From the NCBI RefSeq assembly GCF_003633755.1, contig NZ_RBIL01000001.1, positions 977,426 to 1,041,425 of the forward strand: 64,000 nt of DNA. Direction: 5' to 3'. Positions within the stretch are counted from its first letter, which is position 1. Each line of letters begins with the position of its first letter. The notes beneath the pieces were generated by a model, which was not told the DNA's origin, ran no database searches, and worked only from the letters and a program-made list of their open reading frames with translations. The DNA comes from Solirubrobacter pauli. Lineage in GTDB: Bacteria; Actinomycetota; Thermoleophilia; Solirubrobacterales; Solirubrobacteraceae. The position numbers and the translations under genes are program-made. Positions 18,423 to 26,693 of this stretch are shown piece after piece.

Positions 18423-19375
18423 GGCTCGCTCCTCGTCGTGGCTTCGATGAGCCGGCGGATCGCCGGTGCCGTGCGGACGCCCGCCCGGGAGAGCTCCCGT
18501 GCGAGGCCGCGGGCCAGCGGTGCAGTCGTCGTCACCCGCGGGAGGCCCGCGGTCGCCGCGACCGCGAGGGGGCCGTCCGGGTCGGGGGTGACCAGGACGA
18601 CGAGGTCCTGATCGGCGAGTGCGGCGTCGATCGCCGCGGTGCGCGGCGCCGTGACCGCGAACACGACCGGTGCCGCGACGAGCGCGAGCTGCCACGTGAG
18701 CGCGGGCAGCTCCGGGTCGGCCGGGTCCAGCCGCACCCAGGCGAGCCGGCCGCGTACCCGTGGCTCCAGCCCCTCAGCCTCGAGCTGCACGGCAAGTCGC
18801 CGTCCCGCGCCGCCTCCCCCGCCTCCGTCCGGCAGCGGCGGGCCGATGACCGCGACCGTCGCGGCCTTCGCCCGGGTCTCCCTCCGCAGAGCGAGCGCCA
18901 GCGCGGCCGCGACGGGCTCCGCCTCGCGCGGCCGGCCCACGACCGCCGCGCCGGTGACGACCCGGATGGCCACCGGGACGGCCGCGAGCGGCGCCGGTGC
19001 CGGGCTCGACGCCGATCCCCTCCCCAACCCCGGCTCCGTCCTCGACCCCGAGCCCCGCTGCGACCCCGACCCCAACCCCAAGCCCGAGCCTGGCTGCGCC
19101 CCCGACCCCGGCCTCGGCCCCGCTTCCGGCCCCGCATCCGACCCCGGCCCGACTCCCGACCCCGGCCCCGGTCGCGCCGGCGAGAGACCGGGCACGAAAG
19201 CGACGGGCGCCGGCCCGGACCGGGTCGGCGCGTCGGGCACATCGGCCGACGGCGGTGTGCTGGGCGGCGCCTGGCGGGCGGAGGCGCGGGTGCGTTGCTT
19301 GCGCGGCACCCGGGCCGGCGGGGTCGGCGGGTCGGGCGGCGCCGGGGACAGGAAGAAGTCGAGGGCTCGGCTCAT
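18419..19375 (-). CDS. uncharacterised Pro/Gly-rich protein of the TadE/TadG-like cluster
   Basis: 318 aa, not recognised. The N-terminal third is Pro/Ser/Arg-rich, then comes a low-complexity Gly/Ser/Pro tract (roughly residues 70-125) rich in PGSG, GPGS and GSG. The C-terminal half is a compact alpha/beta-like domain: AIRVVTGAAVVGRPREAEPV, ATVAVIGPPLP, WQLALVAAPVVFAVTAPR and DLVVLVTPDPDGPLAVAATAGL, loosely like a P-loop-less MinD/ParA-type fold. No clear signal peptide, so probably cytoplasmic. ATGA overlaps on both sides place it in the operon. Confidence 0.6.
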   Translation of the reverse strand: MSRALDFFLSPAPPDPPTPPARVPRKQRTRASARQAPPSTPPSADVPDAPTRSGPAPVAFVPGLSPARPGPGSGVGPGSDAGPEAGPRPGSGAQPGSGLGLGSGSQRGSGSRTEPGLGRGSASSPAPAPLAAVPVAIRVVTGAAVVGRPREAEPVAAALALALRRETRAKAATVAVIGPPLPDGGGGGGAGRRLAVQLEAEGLEPRVRGRLAWVRLDPADPELPALTWQLALVAAPVVFAVTAPRTAAIDAALADQDLVVLVTPDPDGPLAVAATAGLPRVTTTAPLARGLARELSRAGVRTAPAIRRLIEATTRSEP

Positions 19376-19788
19376 GGAGTGGGTGGGCCGGCGTCGGCGT
19401 GGGCCTCGCCGGCGAGGCGGTCGGAGAGGGCCGCGATCGGCAAGCGCGGCCGCACGCGGACGTGGACGCGGCGGCCGGTGACGGTGATCGTCGCGCGGGT
19501 GCGGAGGTGCTCGGGCAAGGCGTCGCGGGCGGCCGTGCGGGCGTCGGAACCGCCCTGGAGGAGCGCCAGGGCGCCCGCCTCGGCGGCTTCGCCGGCCTGT
19601 TCGTGCGCGGTGGACGCGGCGACGAAGCTGAAGCCGACGAGCCCGATGAGCACGACCAGCGGCAGCAGGCCCAGGAGCTCGATCGTCGCCTGGCCGCGGG
19701 CGGACGCGAGACGGCGGGGGTATGCCTCGCAACCGTCCGCACAGGACGGTCTCCGGCCATACCCCGCGCTGGCCGGCTGCGCGGTCAT
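19372..19788 (-). CDS. TadE-like pseudopilin protein
   Basis: 138 aa. After a short polar N-terminus comes RGQATIELLGLLPLVVLIGLVGFSFV, the TadE-type prepilin-like segment with a glutamate five residues into the hydrophobic helix. The rest is short, with EQAGEAAEAGALALLQGG and a basic C-terminus. ATG at 19788 overlaps the upstream gene stop (ATGA). No secretion ATPase or inner-membrane Tad gene lies nearby. Confidence 0.8.
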   Translation of the reverse strand: MTAQPASAGYGRRPSCADGCEAYPRRLASARGQATIELLGLLPLVVLIGLVGFSFVAASTAHEQAGEAAEAGALALLQGGSDARTAARDALPEHLRTRATITVTGRRVHVRVRPRLPIAALSDRLAGEAHADAGPPTP

Positions 19789-20372
19789 GACTGCGGCCGG
19801 AAGTGGGACGTGGCGCCGACGCGCCCGACCGAAGCCGACGGGAACACGGCCGGGATGCGCACCGACACCCGGACGTCGCCGGACGCGTCGGCCTTGACCT
19901 GCAAGCCGCGCTCGAGCCGCCCCGGCAGGTGGCCGCGCGCGGCGGCCGCCGGGTCCTCCCCGACCGCATGCGCGCGCGCCGCGGCCCGCGCGGCCACGCG
20001 CGACTGCCAGACCGCCTCGCCCGCGAGCACCGCCTGGTAGGCACCCGCCAGCACCACGACCACGAGCGGCAGCACGGCTACGAGCTCGACGGACGCCTGT
20101 CCGCCGCTGGCGACGAGATGCCGACGACCACGAGCGGCGAGGCCGACCGCTGGGACGCGGCCGGCACGCGCGACGCGGCCGGCACGCACCAGGAGACCTG
20201 CGCCGCGGACGCGGCCGGCACGCGCGGCGCGGCCGCCACCCATGAAGAGAACGGCGCCGCAGACGCGGCCGGTACGCGCGGCGAAGCCGACGCGCCACCC
20301 GCGCCCGTGGCGCGACCACACGCGACGTCGTCGGCGCCGGCGGCGACTCCATGCGGGGTGGGGACCGGGCAT
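19785..20372 (-). CDS. TadE-like protein with an Arg-rich, repeat-encoded N-terminal extension
   Basis: 195 aa if started at the ATG at 20372, which has GGAGG 8 nt upstream. The TadE core is GGQASVELVAVLPLVVVVLAGAYQAVLAGEAVW, followed by RAAARAHAVGEDPAAAARGHLPGRLERGL. The roughly 85 residues before it are Arg/Ala/Gly-rich and encoded by 18-bp/54-bp tandem repeats (20154-20290). Other TadE proteins lack this, so the true start could lie nearer the core. The start at 20372 itself is followed by a run of arginine codons. Confidence 0.6.
   Translation of the reverse strand: MPGPHPAWSRRRRRRRRVWSRHGRGWRVGFAARTGRVCGAVLFMGGGRAARAGRVRGAGLLVRAGRVARAGRVPAVGLAARGRRHLVASGGQASVELVAVLPLVVVVLAGAYQAVLAGEAVWQSRVAARAAARAHAVGEDPAAAARGHLPGRLERGLQVKADASGDVRVSVRIPAVFPSASVGRVGATSHFRPQS
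20154..20290. repeat. 54-bp higher-order tandem repeat built on 18-bp units
   Basis: Copies of gacgcggccggcacgcg start at 20154, 20172, 20208 and 20262 (the last with t for c), with a degenerate copy at 20226. The spacing is 18/36/18/36, so the array has a 54-bp higher-order period of about 2.5 copies. On the minus strand it encodes an 18-residue repeat (ARAGRVRGAGLL-like) in the N-terminal extension of the TadE-like protein. Confidence 0.85.
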
Positions 20373-20457
20373 GGTGGAAGCCTCCACCGGGGGCCTCACA
20401 TGGGTCTACGCGTGGGTGTTACGAAAGTGCGCCGGCTTTGTGCCGGAAGTGCAACTT

Positions 20458-20829
20458 TCAGTAGGTCTTGTAGGAGCGCCAGACGCTGTAGAGGGCCCAG
20501 CCGGCGAGGCCGAGCATCAGCATCCAGATCATGCCGCCGAGGAGGTCGAGGTCGCCCCAGAGGCGGCCGGTGGCGGCGATGGCGAAGACGGCCAGGGCGA
20601 AGGCGCCGTAGGCGATGGCGCGCTGGCGCTCCTCGAGGCCGTGGAGGGTGTCACGGTGCTCCATGTAGAGGCGGTAGCCGAGCCAGCAGAAGCCGCCGAG
20701 GAAGAGCACGGAGAAGACGTTGCTGATCGTCGTGGCCGCGGTGCCGCCGCCTGGGAGCTTCCAGACGGCGACCGCCAGCACGAGGATGATCGCGACGTTG
20801 CGGATGTGCTTGTTGCGGTCCGGGTCCAC
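20458..20829 (-). CDS. small integral membrane protein
   Basis: 123 aa from a GTG at 20829. About four hydrophobic segments: VAIILVLAVAVW, FSVLFLGGFCWLGYRLYM, AIAYGAFALAVFAIAAT and LLGGMIWMLMLGLAGWALY. The start lies 12 nt after the response-regulator stop, so the two may be co-transcribed. No family recognised. Confidence 0.75.
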   Translation of the reverse strand: MDPDRNKHIRNVAIILVLAVAVWKLPGGGTAATTISNVFSVLFLGGFCWLGYRLYMEHRDTLHGLEERQRAIAYGAFALAVFAIAATGRLWGDLDLLGGMIWMLMLGLAGWALYSVWRSYKTY

Positions 20830-20841
20830 CGGACGTCAACT

Positions 20842-21702
20842 TTAGCCCGCGGGGGCGTATTCGGGCGCGGGGAGCGCCGTCAACGCGGAGATGTCGTCGG
20901 GGGCCGACAGCTCGTCGGCCGGTTCCGGGACGGGCAGGGCCGCGCCGACCGGGTCCTCGACGGGCTCGGCCGAGAAGCGGTAGCCGATGCCGAAGTGGGT
21001 GTGGATGTAGCGCCAGTTCGACGAGGCGCGCTCGAGCTTCGAGCGCAGCTTGCGCACGAAGACGTCGACGCTGCGGTCGCCGTGGACCATGGCGTAGCCC
21101 CAGACGCGCTGGTAGATCTCCTCACGCTGCAGGACCTGGCCCTCCGCCTCGGCGAGGAGCTGGATGAGCTCGAACTCGCGGCGGGTGAGCTCGACGGACA
21201 CGCCGCCGACGAACGCCTGGAACTGGTCGGCGCGGATCTCGACCTCGCCGATCATGACGGGGCCCTTCTCGACGCGCACGTCGGCGCGCTTGCGACGGCG
21301 GACGACGGCCTCCACGCGGGCGATGAGCTCCTCGGGGTGGCAGGGCTTGGTGACCCAGTCGTCGGCGCCGAGGCGCAGGCCGCGCACACGCTGCGCCACG
21401 GAGGACTGCCCCGTGCACACGATCACGCCCAGGCCGGGCAGACGAGCGCAGAGCTTGTCGAGGTAGGTCCAGCCCTGCGGGCCGAGCACGGCCAGGTCGA
21501 CCACGACCGCGTTCAGCCGCATCGCCACCATGGCGTCCAGCGGAACGGGTGAGGCCAACACGCGGTACTGCCAACCCATCCCCTCCAGGCGCTTGCCCAG
21601 CACCTGGAGGAAACCGGTGTCGGAGTCGATCACCGCGAGCCGGACGGTGGACTGGCCGCCAGGCGCGGCGCCGGTGCGCCGCTCTTCGCTCATCGTCGTC
21701 AT
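20842..21702 (-). CDS. PhoB/OmpR-type response regulator (probable phosphate regulator)
   Basis: About 286 aa. The receiver domain has the acidic pair in AVIDSDTGF, the phosphoacceptor aspartate in AVVVDLAVLGPQG, the CTGQS threonine and the TKPCHPEEL lysine, so it looks functional. The C-terminal winged helix has VELTRREFELIQLL, RSVDVFVRKLRSKLE and YIHTHFGIGYRF. A Pro/Ala tail follows. Starts at 21723 (GTG), 21702 or 21693 are all possible. It follows phoU on the same strand but is separated by a terminator and its own 11-bp direct repeats; no histidine kinase is nearby. Confidence 0.88.
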   Translation of the reverse strand: MTTMSEERRTGAAPGGQSTVRLAVIDSDTGFLQVLGKRLEGMGWQYRVLASPVPLDAMVAMRLNAVVVDLAVLGPQGWTYLDKLCARLPGLGVIVCTGQSSVAQRVRGLRLGADDWVTKPCHPEELIARVEAVVRRRKRADVRVEKGPVMIGEVEIRADQFQAFVGGVSVELTRREFELIQLLAEAEGQVLQREEIYQRVWGYAMVHGDRSVDVFVRKLRSKLERASSNWRYIHTHFGIGYRFSAEPVEDPVGAALPVPEPADELSAPDDISALTALPAPEYAPAG

Positions 21703-21751
21703 CTCGCTGGGCACAGTATCCACGACCGGGTTTGTCTACGAGGGTTCAAAC

Positions 21752-21784
21752 GTCCAGATAACGACCTGGTTACAACCCGAAAAC
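21752..21784 (-). promoter_or_regulatory. Pho-box-like 11-bp direct repeats upstream of the response regulator
   Basis: Contiguous 11-bp units on the minus strand: GTTTTCGGGTT (21774-21784), GTAACCAGGTC (21763-21773) and GTTATCTGGAC (21752-21762); a weaker GTTTGAACCCT follows (21741-21751). GTAACCAGGTC matches GTAACCGGTTC of the 27046 array at 9 of 11 positions. It suggests autoregulation. Confidence 0.55.
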
Positions 21785-21812
21785 CGGATCCGCCGAGATA
21801 CCGGCGGATCCG
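21785..21812 (-). terminator. Rho-independent terminator after phoU
   Basis: An 11-bp perfect stem (cggatccgccg, 21785-21795, with cggcggatccg, 21802-21812) and a 6-nt loop, 5 nt beyond the phoU stop, followed on the minus strand by GTTTTC. It should end the pstSCAB-phoU transcript before the response-regulator gene. Confidence 0.8.
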
Positions 21813-21817
21813 TTCAC

Positions 21818-22495
21818 TCAGCTCACGTGGGACGCGTCCGAGAACTCTCGGAACTGCCCCGTGACGACGAACGCGACCTGCTCGCCGATGTCCACCGCGT
21901 TGTCGCCGATCCGCTCGATCGCACGCGCGACGAGCATCATCGACATCGCCCACTCGCGCCGGTCCGCGTCCGTCCCGATCTCGACCGCCCGCGAGAACAC
22001 GCAGCGGTTCAAGCGGTTGATCTCGTGGTCCTGGCGGACCAGGTCCTCGGCCACGGCCACGTCGCGCAGCAGGAACGCCTGCTTGCACTGCTCGACCTCG
22101 GAGCGGGCGAGCTTGCCCATCTTGAAGATGTACTCGAGCATCTGCTCGTCCTTGGGCGGCTCGTAGCCGACCACGGGCAGCATCTTCGCGATGTTCACGC
22201 ACTGGTCGCCCATCCGCTCCACGTGCTTGATCACGTGCAGCAGCGCGGCGACGAGCCGCAGGTCCGACGCGACGGGCGCCTGCAGGGCGAGCAGGGACAG
22301 GATGCCCTGCTGGACCTCCAGATACCGCCCGTCGATGCGATCGTCGTCATGGATGACGATCGACGCGAGCTCGATGTCCTGGTGCTCGAGCGCCTCGAGC
22401 GTGCGGTCGAGGGTCTTGACGACGAGGTCGATCCCCCCGAGCGCCTGCGACTCGAGCTCGCGGAGCTCTTCCTGGAATTGCTGACGGCCACCCAC
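21818..22495 (-). CDS. phoU: phosphate transport system regulatory protein PhoU
   Basis: 225 aa with two PhoU three-helix repeats. It links the Pst transporter to the Pho kinase and lowers Pho signalling when phosphate is plentiful (family knowledge). Repeat 1 has ALEHQDIELASIVIHDDDRIDGRYLEVQQ and repeat 2 has EDLVRQDHEINRLNR. HVIKHVERMGDQCVNIAK and VARAIERIGDNAVDIGE are the paired metal/phosphate motifs. Last gene of the pst operon, 25 nt after pstB. Confidence 0.95.
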   Translation of the reverse strand: MGGRQQFQEELRELESQALGGIDLVVKTLDRTLEALEHQDIELASIVIHDDDRIDGRYLEVQQGILSLLALQAPVASDLRLVAALLHVIKHVERMGDQCVNIAKMLPVVGYEPPKDEQMLEYIFKMGKLARSEVEQCKQAFLLRDVAVAEDLVRQDHEINRLNRCVFSRAVEIGTDADRREWAMSMMLVARAIERIGDNAVDIGEQVAFVVTGQFREFSDASHVS

Positions 22496-22520
22496 GATCT
22501 CTCTCCTGACCGCGAAGGGC

Positions 22521-23321
22521 TCAGCCGAATCGTCCGCTGACGTAGTCCTCAGTCTCCTTGTTGGACGGGTTGGAGAAGATCTTCTCCGTCGTGTCCACCT
22601 CGACGAGACGCCCCGGCTTGCCGGTGCCCTCGATGTTGAAGAAGGCAGTGTTATCGGATGAGCGCGACGCCTGCTGCATGTTGTGCGTGACGATCACGAT
22701 CGTGTACTCCTTCTTGAGCTCGGTGATCAGGTCCTCGATCGCGAGCGTGGAGATCGGATCGAGGGCCGAGGCGGGCTCGTCCATCAGGAGGACGTCGGGC
22801 TCGACGGCGGTCGCGCGAGCGATGCAGAGACGCTGCTGCTGGCCGCCGGACAGGCCCATGCCGGGCTTGCCGAGGCGGTCCTTGACCTCGTCCCACAGGT
22901 TCGCGCCGCGCAGGGCGCGCTCGACGATCGCGTCGAGGTCGGCCTTCTTGATCTTGCGCGCGTTGAGCTTGAGGCCGGCCGCCACGTTGTCGTAGATCGA
23001 CATCGTCGGGAACGGGTTCGGCGCCTGGAACACCATGCCGATCTGGCGGCGGACCTGGACCGGGTCGGCGTCGGACGCGTAGATGTCGGTCTCGTCGAGC
23101 AGGACCTCGCCGTCGGCGTACGCGCCCGGGACGAGCTCGTGCATCCGGTTCAGCGAGCGCAGGAACGTCGACTTGCCGCAGCCGGAGGAGCCGATCAGCG
23201 CCGTGACCTTGTTCGGCTCGATCGTGATGTTGACGTCCTTGACCGCCAGGAACTTGCCGTAGTACAGGTTCAGGTTGGTGGCCTTGATGCTCTTGGCCTT
23301 GACGGGCGCGATGGCGGTCAT
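22521..23321 (-). CDS. pstB: phosphate ABC transporter ATP-binding protein
   Basis: ATPase of the high-affinity phosphate importer. 266 aa. Walker [19 protein letters not shown]-loop [13 protein letters not shown] (PNPFP is typical of PstB), signature [14 protein letters not shown] and Walker [23 protein letters not shown] is the H-loop. The ATG at 23321 overlaps the pstA stop (ATGA); the frame continues upstream only as a shadow. Confidence 0.97.
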   Translation of the reverse strand: MTAIAPVKAKSIKATNLNLYYGKFLAVKDVNITIEPNKVTALIGSSGCGKSTFLRSLNRMHELVPGAYADGEVLLDETDIYASDADPVQVRRQIGMVFQAPNPFPTMSIYDNVAAGLKLNARKIKKADLDAIVERALRGANLWDEVKDRLGKPGMGLSGGQQQRLCIARATAVEPDVLLMDEPASALDPISTLAIEDLITELKKEYTIVIVTHNMQQASRSSDNTAFFNIEGTGKPGRLVEVDTTEKIFSNPSNKETEDYVSGRFG

Positions 23322-24487
23322 CGGATCTCCGTGCCGAAGCGGCGGTAGATGAAGCGGGCGGCCACGTTCAGGATCATCACGATCATGATCAGCACGAGCG
23401 CGGCGGTCCACGCACGGTCGATCGACGGCTCGGGCGGCACGCCGGGGGACTTGTAGGAGCTGAAGGCGAAGACCGCGAGGTTCTGCATGCGGCCGTCGAA
23501 CGGGTTGGTGTTGACCGATGCCACGACGCCGGTGGTGATCAGCAGCGGAGCGGTCTCGCCGATCACGCGGGCGATCGCAAGCACGATGCCGGTGACGATG
23601 CCGCCGAGCGCGGTCGGCAGGACGACCTTGAGGATCGTCCGCCACTTGGGCACGCCGAGCGCGTAGGACGCCTCGCGCAGCGAGTTCGGGACGATCCGCA
23701 GCATCTCCTCGGTCGACCGCACGACGATCGGGATCATCAGCACCGACAGCGCGACCGCGCCGATGATGCCGAGGCGGATGCCCGGGCCGAGGAAGATCGA
23801 GAACAGCGCGAAGGCGAACAGGCCGGCGACGATCGACGGGATGCCGGTCATGACGTCGACGAAGAACGTCAGCGCGCGCTTCAGGCGCCCGGTGCCGTAC
23901 TCCTGCAGGTAGATCGCGGCGAGGATGCCGATCGGCACCGAGATCACCGCGGCGCAGCCCGTGATGATGAGCGTGCCGTAGATCGCGTGGATGGCGCCGC
24001 CGCCCTCGCCGATCACGCCGCGCATCGACCACGTGAAGAACTGCGAGTCGAAGCGCGCGGCACCGCGCTCGATCACGGTGTAGAGCAGCGAGACGAGCGG
24101 CGTGAGCGCCAGCGCGAACGCGGCGACGACGCCGTAGGTGACGGTGCGGTCGGTCGCACGCCGCGGGCCTTCGACGGTGCGCGAGATCACGTACTGCGCG
24201 ACGCCGCCGACGACGACCGTCGCGACGATCCAGAGCGCGAGGTTGAAGCCCGTCGCGAGCAGCAGCAGGCCGATCACGGCGGCCACGCCGGCGACGATGC
24301 CCCACGGCGCCCAACCCGGCAGGACCCGGCCGGCGACCTGCACCGGCGGGCGCACCCGCGCGGGCGCGGACGTCTCGGCGACGGGCACATCGACGGTGTG
24401 GGCCGTGTTGCCCGCCAGCGACGGCAGGCCCTGCGGCTCGTGCGTGGGCTCGGTCACGTGCTCGCGTTCGGTGGGTTCGGTGCTCAT
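23318..24487 (-). CDS. pstA: phosphate ABC transporter permease PstA
   Basis: 389 aa, longer than the usual 280-300 because of a roughly 65-residue cytoplasmic N-terminus rich in Pro/Glu/Thr and two extra hydrophobic segments. The permease core has [29 protein letters not shown] and the coupling loop [36 protein letters not shown] overlap with pstB. Confidence 0.95.
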   Translation of the reverse strand: MSTEPTEREHVTEPTHEPQGLPSLAGNTAHTVDVPVAETSAPARVRPPVQVAGRVLPGWAPWGIVAGVAAVIGLLLLATGFNLALWIVATVVVGGVAQYVISRTVEGPRRATDRTVTYGVVAAFALALTPLVSLLYTVIERGAARFDSQFFTWSMRGVIGEGGGAIHAIYGTLIITGCAAVISVPIGILAAIYLQEYGTGRLKRALTFFVDVMTGIPSIVAGLFAFALFSIFLGPGIRLGIIGAVALSVLMIPIVVRSTEEMLRIVPNSLREASYALGVPKWRTILKVVLPTALGGIVTGIVLAIARVIGETAPLLITTGVVASVNTNPFDGRMQNLAVFAFSSYKSPGVPPEPSIDRAWTAALVLIMIVMILNVAARFIYRRFGTEIR

Positions 24488-24490
24488 GGG

Positions 24491-25438
24491 TTAGATCCGG
24501 ACCTGGCGGTTGATCACCGTGCGCGCGGCCATGTTGACCGCGAGCGTCAGGGCGAAGAGGACGAGGCCGGAGGCGATCAACGCGTTGACCGCGAGGCCGG
24601 AGGACTCGGGGAAGGTGAGCGCGATGTTGGCGGCGATCGTCGACGGGTTCGCCGACGAGATCAGGTTGTCGGTCACGCCGCCGGAGACCGAGAGCAGGAT
24701 GGCCACGGCCATGGTCTCGCCGAGCGCGCGGCCGAGGCCGAGCATCGAGGCGGAGATGATCGCCGACTTGCCGAACGGCAGGACGGTCAGGCGGATCATC
24801 TCCCAGCGCGTGGCGCCGAGGGCGAGCGCGCCCTCCTGCAGCCGGCGCGGGGTCTGCTCGAACACCGCGCGCGTGACGGCCGTGATGATCGGCAGGATCA
24901 TCACCGCGAGCACGACGCCCGCGACGAGCATGGTGCGGCCCGTGGACGAGGCGGGGCCTTCGAAGAACGGGATGAAGCCGAGGTTGTCCGACAGCCATTC
25001 GAGCACCGGCACGGACGCCGGGCCGAGGACCGCGATGCCCCAGAGGCCGTAGATGACGCTCGGGATCGCGGCCAGCAGGTCGATGAGGTAGCTCATCGGC
25101 TGGGCGATGCGGCGCGGCGCGATGTGGCTGATGAACAGCGCCACCGCGACGGCCATGGGCACCGCGACGATGATCGCGATCGTCGCGGCGACGACGGTGC
25201 CGTAGAGCAGAGGCCAGACGTACTTGATGAGGCTCTCCTGGTTGGGGAGGTCCTCGGCGCTGGCGGTGATGGCCGGCCAGGCCTTCACCAGCAGGAAGAT
25301 CGCCACACCGGCGAGGATGGCCAGGATCAGGCCACCCGCGCCGGTCGCGGCTCCCTTGAAGACGCGGTCACCGACGCCGCCCCTGGCGGGTCCGCCGCGA
25401 ACTACGGATTGCAGGTCGTCGACGTCGGCTGCGCTCAC
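24491..25438 (-). CDS. pstC: phosphate ABC transporter permease PstC
   Basis: 315 aa from a GTG at 25438 with GAGG upstream. Six membrane segments. [24 protein letters not shown] and [21 protein letters not shown] are typical PstC regions, and the coupling loop is [24 protein letters not shown]. It is the second gene of the pst operon, 27 nt after pstS. Confidence 0.95.
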   Translation of the reverse strand: MSAADVDDLQSVVRGGPARGGVGDRVFKGAATGAGGLILAILAGVAIFLLVKAWPAITASAEDLPNQESLIKYVWPLLYGTVVAATIAIIVAVPMAVAVALFISHIAPRRIAQPMSYLIDLLAAIPSVIYGLWGIAVLGPASVPVLEWLSDNLGFIPFFEGPASSTGRTMLVAGVVLAVMILPIITAVTRAVFEQTPRRLQEGALALGATRWEMIRLTVLPFGKSAIISASMLGLGRALGETMAVAILLSVSGGVTDNLISSANPSTIAANIALTFPESSGLAVNALIASGLVLFALTLAVNMAARTVINRQVRI

Positions 25439-25465
25439 GTCTGCCTCAGCTCCAGTGGTGGTTCG

Positions 25466-26596
25466 TTAGTTGGCCGCGATCGCGTCGACGGCCGGCTGCA
25501 CCTTGGCGCGGACGGCCTCGCTGATCGGGGCGGAGCCCGCGTTGGTCGCGGCGGCCTGCTGGCCCTCCGCGCTGACGATGTAGTTGACGTAGCCCTTGAC
25601 GAGGGCGCCCTGAGCGGCGTCGTCGTACTTGGTGCAGGCCAGCAGGTAGGACACGAGCACGATCGGGTACGTGCCGGCCTCGGTGGTGTCGCGCTTGAGG
25701 TCGTACGTGAACACGTGCGCGCCCGGGTCGTCGGTCTCCTCGGAGGCCTCGACGATCTTGGCGGCCGCCTCGGGCGTCGGGGCGACGAACTCCTCGCCGA
25801 CCTTGACCGAAGCCTTGCCGAGCTCGCCCGCCTGGGAAGCGTCGGCGTAGCCGATCGCGCCCTTGCCGGCCTTGACGGCGTCGACCACGCCGGACGTGCC
25901 CTGAGCGGCCTCGCCGCCCTTGACGGGCCAGTCGCCGCTGACCTCGAAGTCCCACACGTCGGGGGCGACGGCGGCCAGGTACTCCTGGAAGTTCTCCGTG
26001 GTGCCCGACTCGTCAGAGCGGTTGACGACCGTGATGCGCTCGCTCGGGAGCGTCGCGTCCGGGTTGTCGGCCTTGATGGCCGCGTCGTCCCACGTCTTGA
26101 TCTCCTGCTTGAAGATCTTCGCGAGCGTCTCCGGCGAGAGCTGGAGGTTCTCGACGCCGTCGAGGTTGTAGATGACCGCGATCGGCGAGATGTACGCCGG
26201 GATCTCGATCAGGTTGTCGGGACCGCCGCAGCGCTCCTGAGCACCGGTGAGCTCCTCGTCCTTGACGTGGGAGTCGGTGCCGGCGAAGGCGACGCCACCG
26301 GCGATGAACTGCTCACGACCGCCGCCGGAGCCGACCGCGTCGTAGGAGATCGTCGTGTCGGGGTTGGCCTCCTGGAAGCCGGCGATCCAGGCCTGCTGCG
26401 CCGCCTCCTGCGAGGACGCGCCGGCACCGGCCAGGTTGCCCGACAGCTCAGCGGCCGCGGGCGTCGCCGCAGCGGCGTTGGCGTTGTTGCTGCCGCTCTG
26501 GGCAGGCTCTTCGTTGGCTGCGCCGCACGCGGTCGCGCCGAACGCCAGCGCGACGGCAGCCGCCATCGCCACCGGCTTGAACCGGGTGGTTCCCAT
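25466..26596 (-). CDS. pstS: phosphate-binding lipoprotein PstS
   Basis: Surface phosphate receptor, 376 aa. Lipoprotein signal MAAAVALAFGATACGAAN (lipobox ATAC). AGASSQEAAQQAWIAGFQ, YDAVGSGGGREQFIAGGVAFAGTDS and VNRSDESGTTENFQEYL are the phosphate-contact loops. ATG at 26596 with GGAAGG 4 nt upstream. Its promoter carries four 11-bp Pho-like repeats, so it is presumably induced by phosphate starvation. Confidence 0.96.
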   Translation of the reverse strand: MGTTRFKPVAMAAAVALAFGATACGAANEEPAQSGSNNANAAAATPAAAELSGNLAGAGASSQEAAQQAWIAGFQEANPDTTISYDAVGSGGGREQFIAGGVAFAGTDSHVKDEELTGAQERCGGPDNLIEIPAYISPIAVIYNLDGVENLQLSPETLAKIFKQEIKTWDDAAIKADNPDATLPSERITVVNRSDESGTTENFQEYLAAVAPDVWDFEVSGDWPVKGGEAAQGTSGVVDAVKAGKGAIGYADASQAGELGKASVKVGEEFVAPTPEAAAKIVEASEETDDPGAHVFTYDLKRDTTEAGTYPIVLVSYLLACTKYDDAAQGALVKGYVNYIVSAEGQQAAATNAGSAPISEAVRAKVQPAVDAIAAN

Positions 26597-26649
26597 TGAC
26601 CCTTCCTTCTCTGATCCGTACGCCGATGACCCTCGCAGGGCGAGGGCGG

Positions 26650-26693
26650 CGTCCTGTTACCGACTTGTTCCTGACTTGTGAAAAAGCTGTGAA
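26650..26693 (-). promoter_or_regulatory. Pho box (four 11-bp direct repeats) upstream of pstS
   Basis: Four contiguous minus-strand units: TTCACAGCTTT, TTCACAAGTCA, GGAACAAGTCG and GTAACAGGACG. All have AC at positions 4-5, and the 11-bp period is that of actinobacterial PhoP sites. The array covers the last codons and stop of the upstream winged-helix gene and ends 53 nt before the pstS ATG. A TACGGA element nearer the start could be the -10. Confidence 0.75.

Noticed and set aside
19010-19170. Repetitive ccccgacccc tract as a regulatory array
   Set aside because: It is the coding sequence of a Gly/Pro/Ser linker in the 18419 gene; base repetition follows from codon use.
20154-20290. Repeat region as a CRISPR array
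   Set aside because: Repeats lack distinct spacers; the 18/36 spacing is a decayed tandem repeat.
23987-26599. Very long plus-strand open frame opposite the pst genes (870 codons)
   Set aside because: It is rich in Arg/Asp/Gly-type antisense composition and lies on top of pstA, pstC and pstS, which are clear. In 72% GC DNA long antisense frames are expected.
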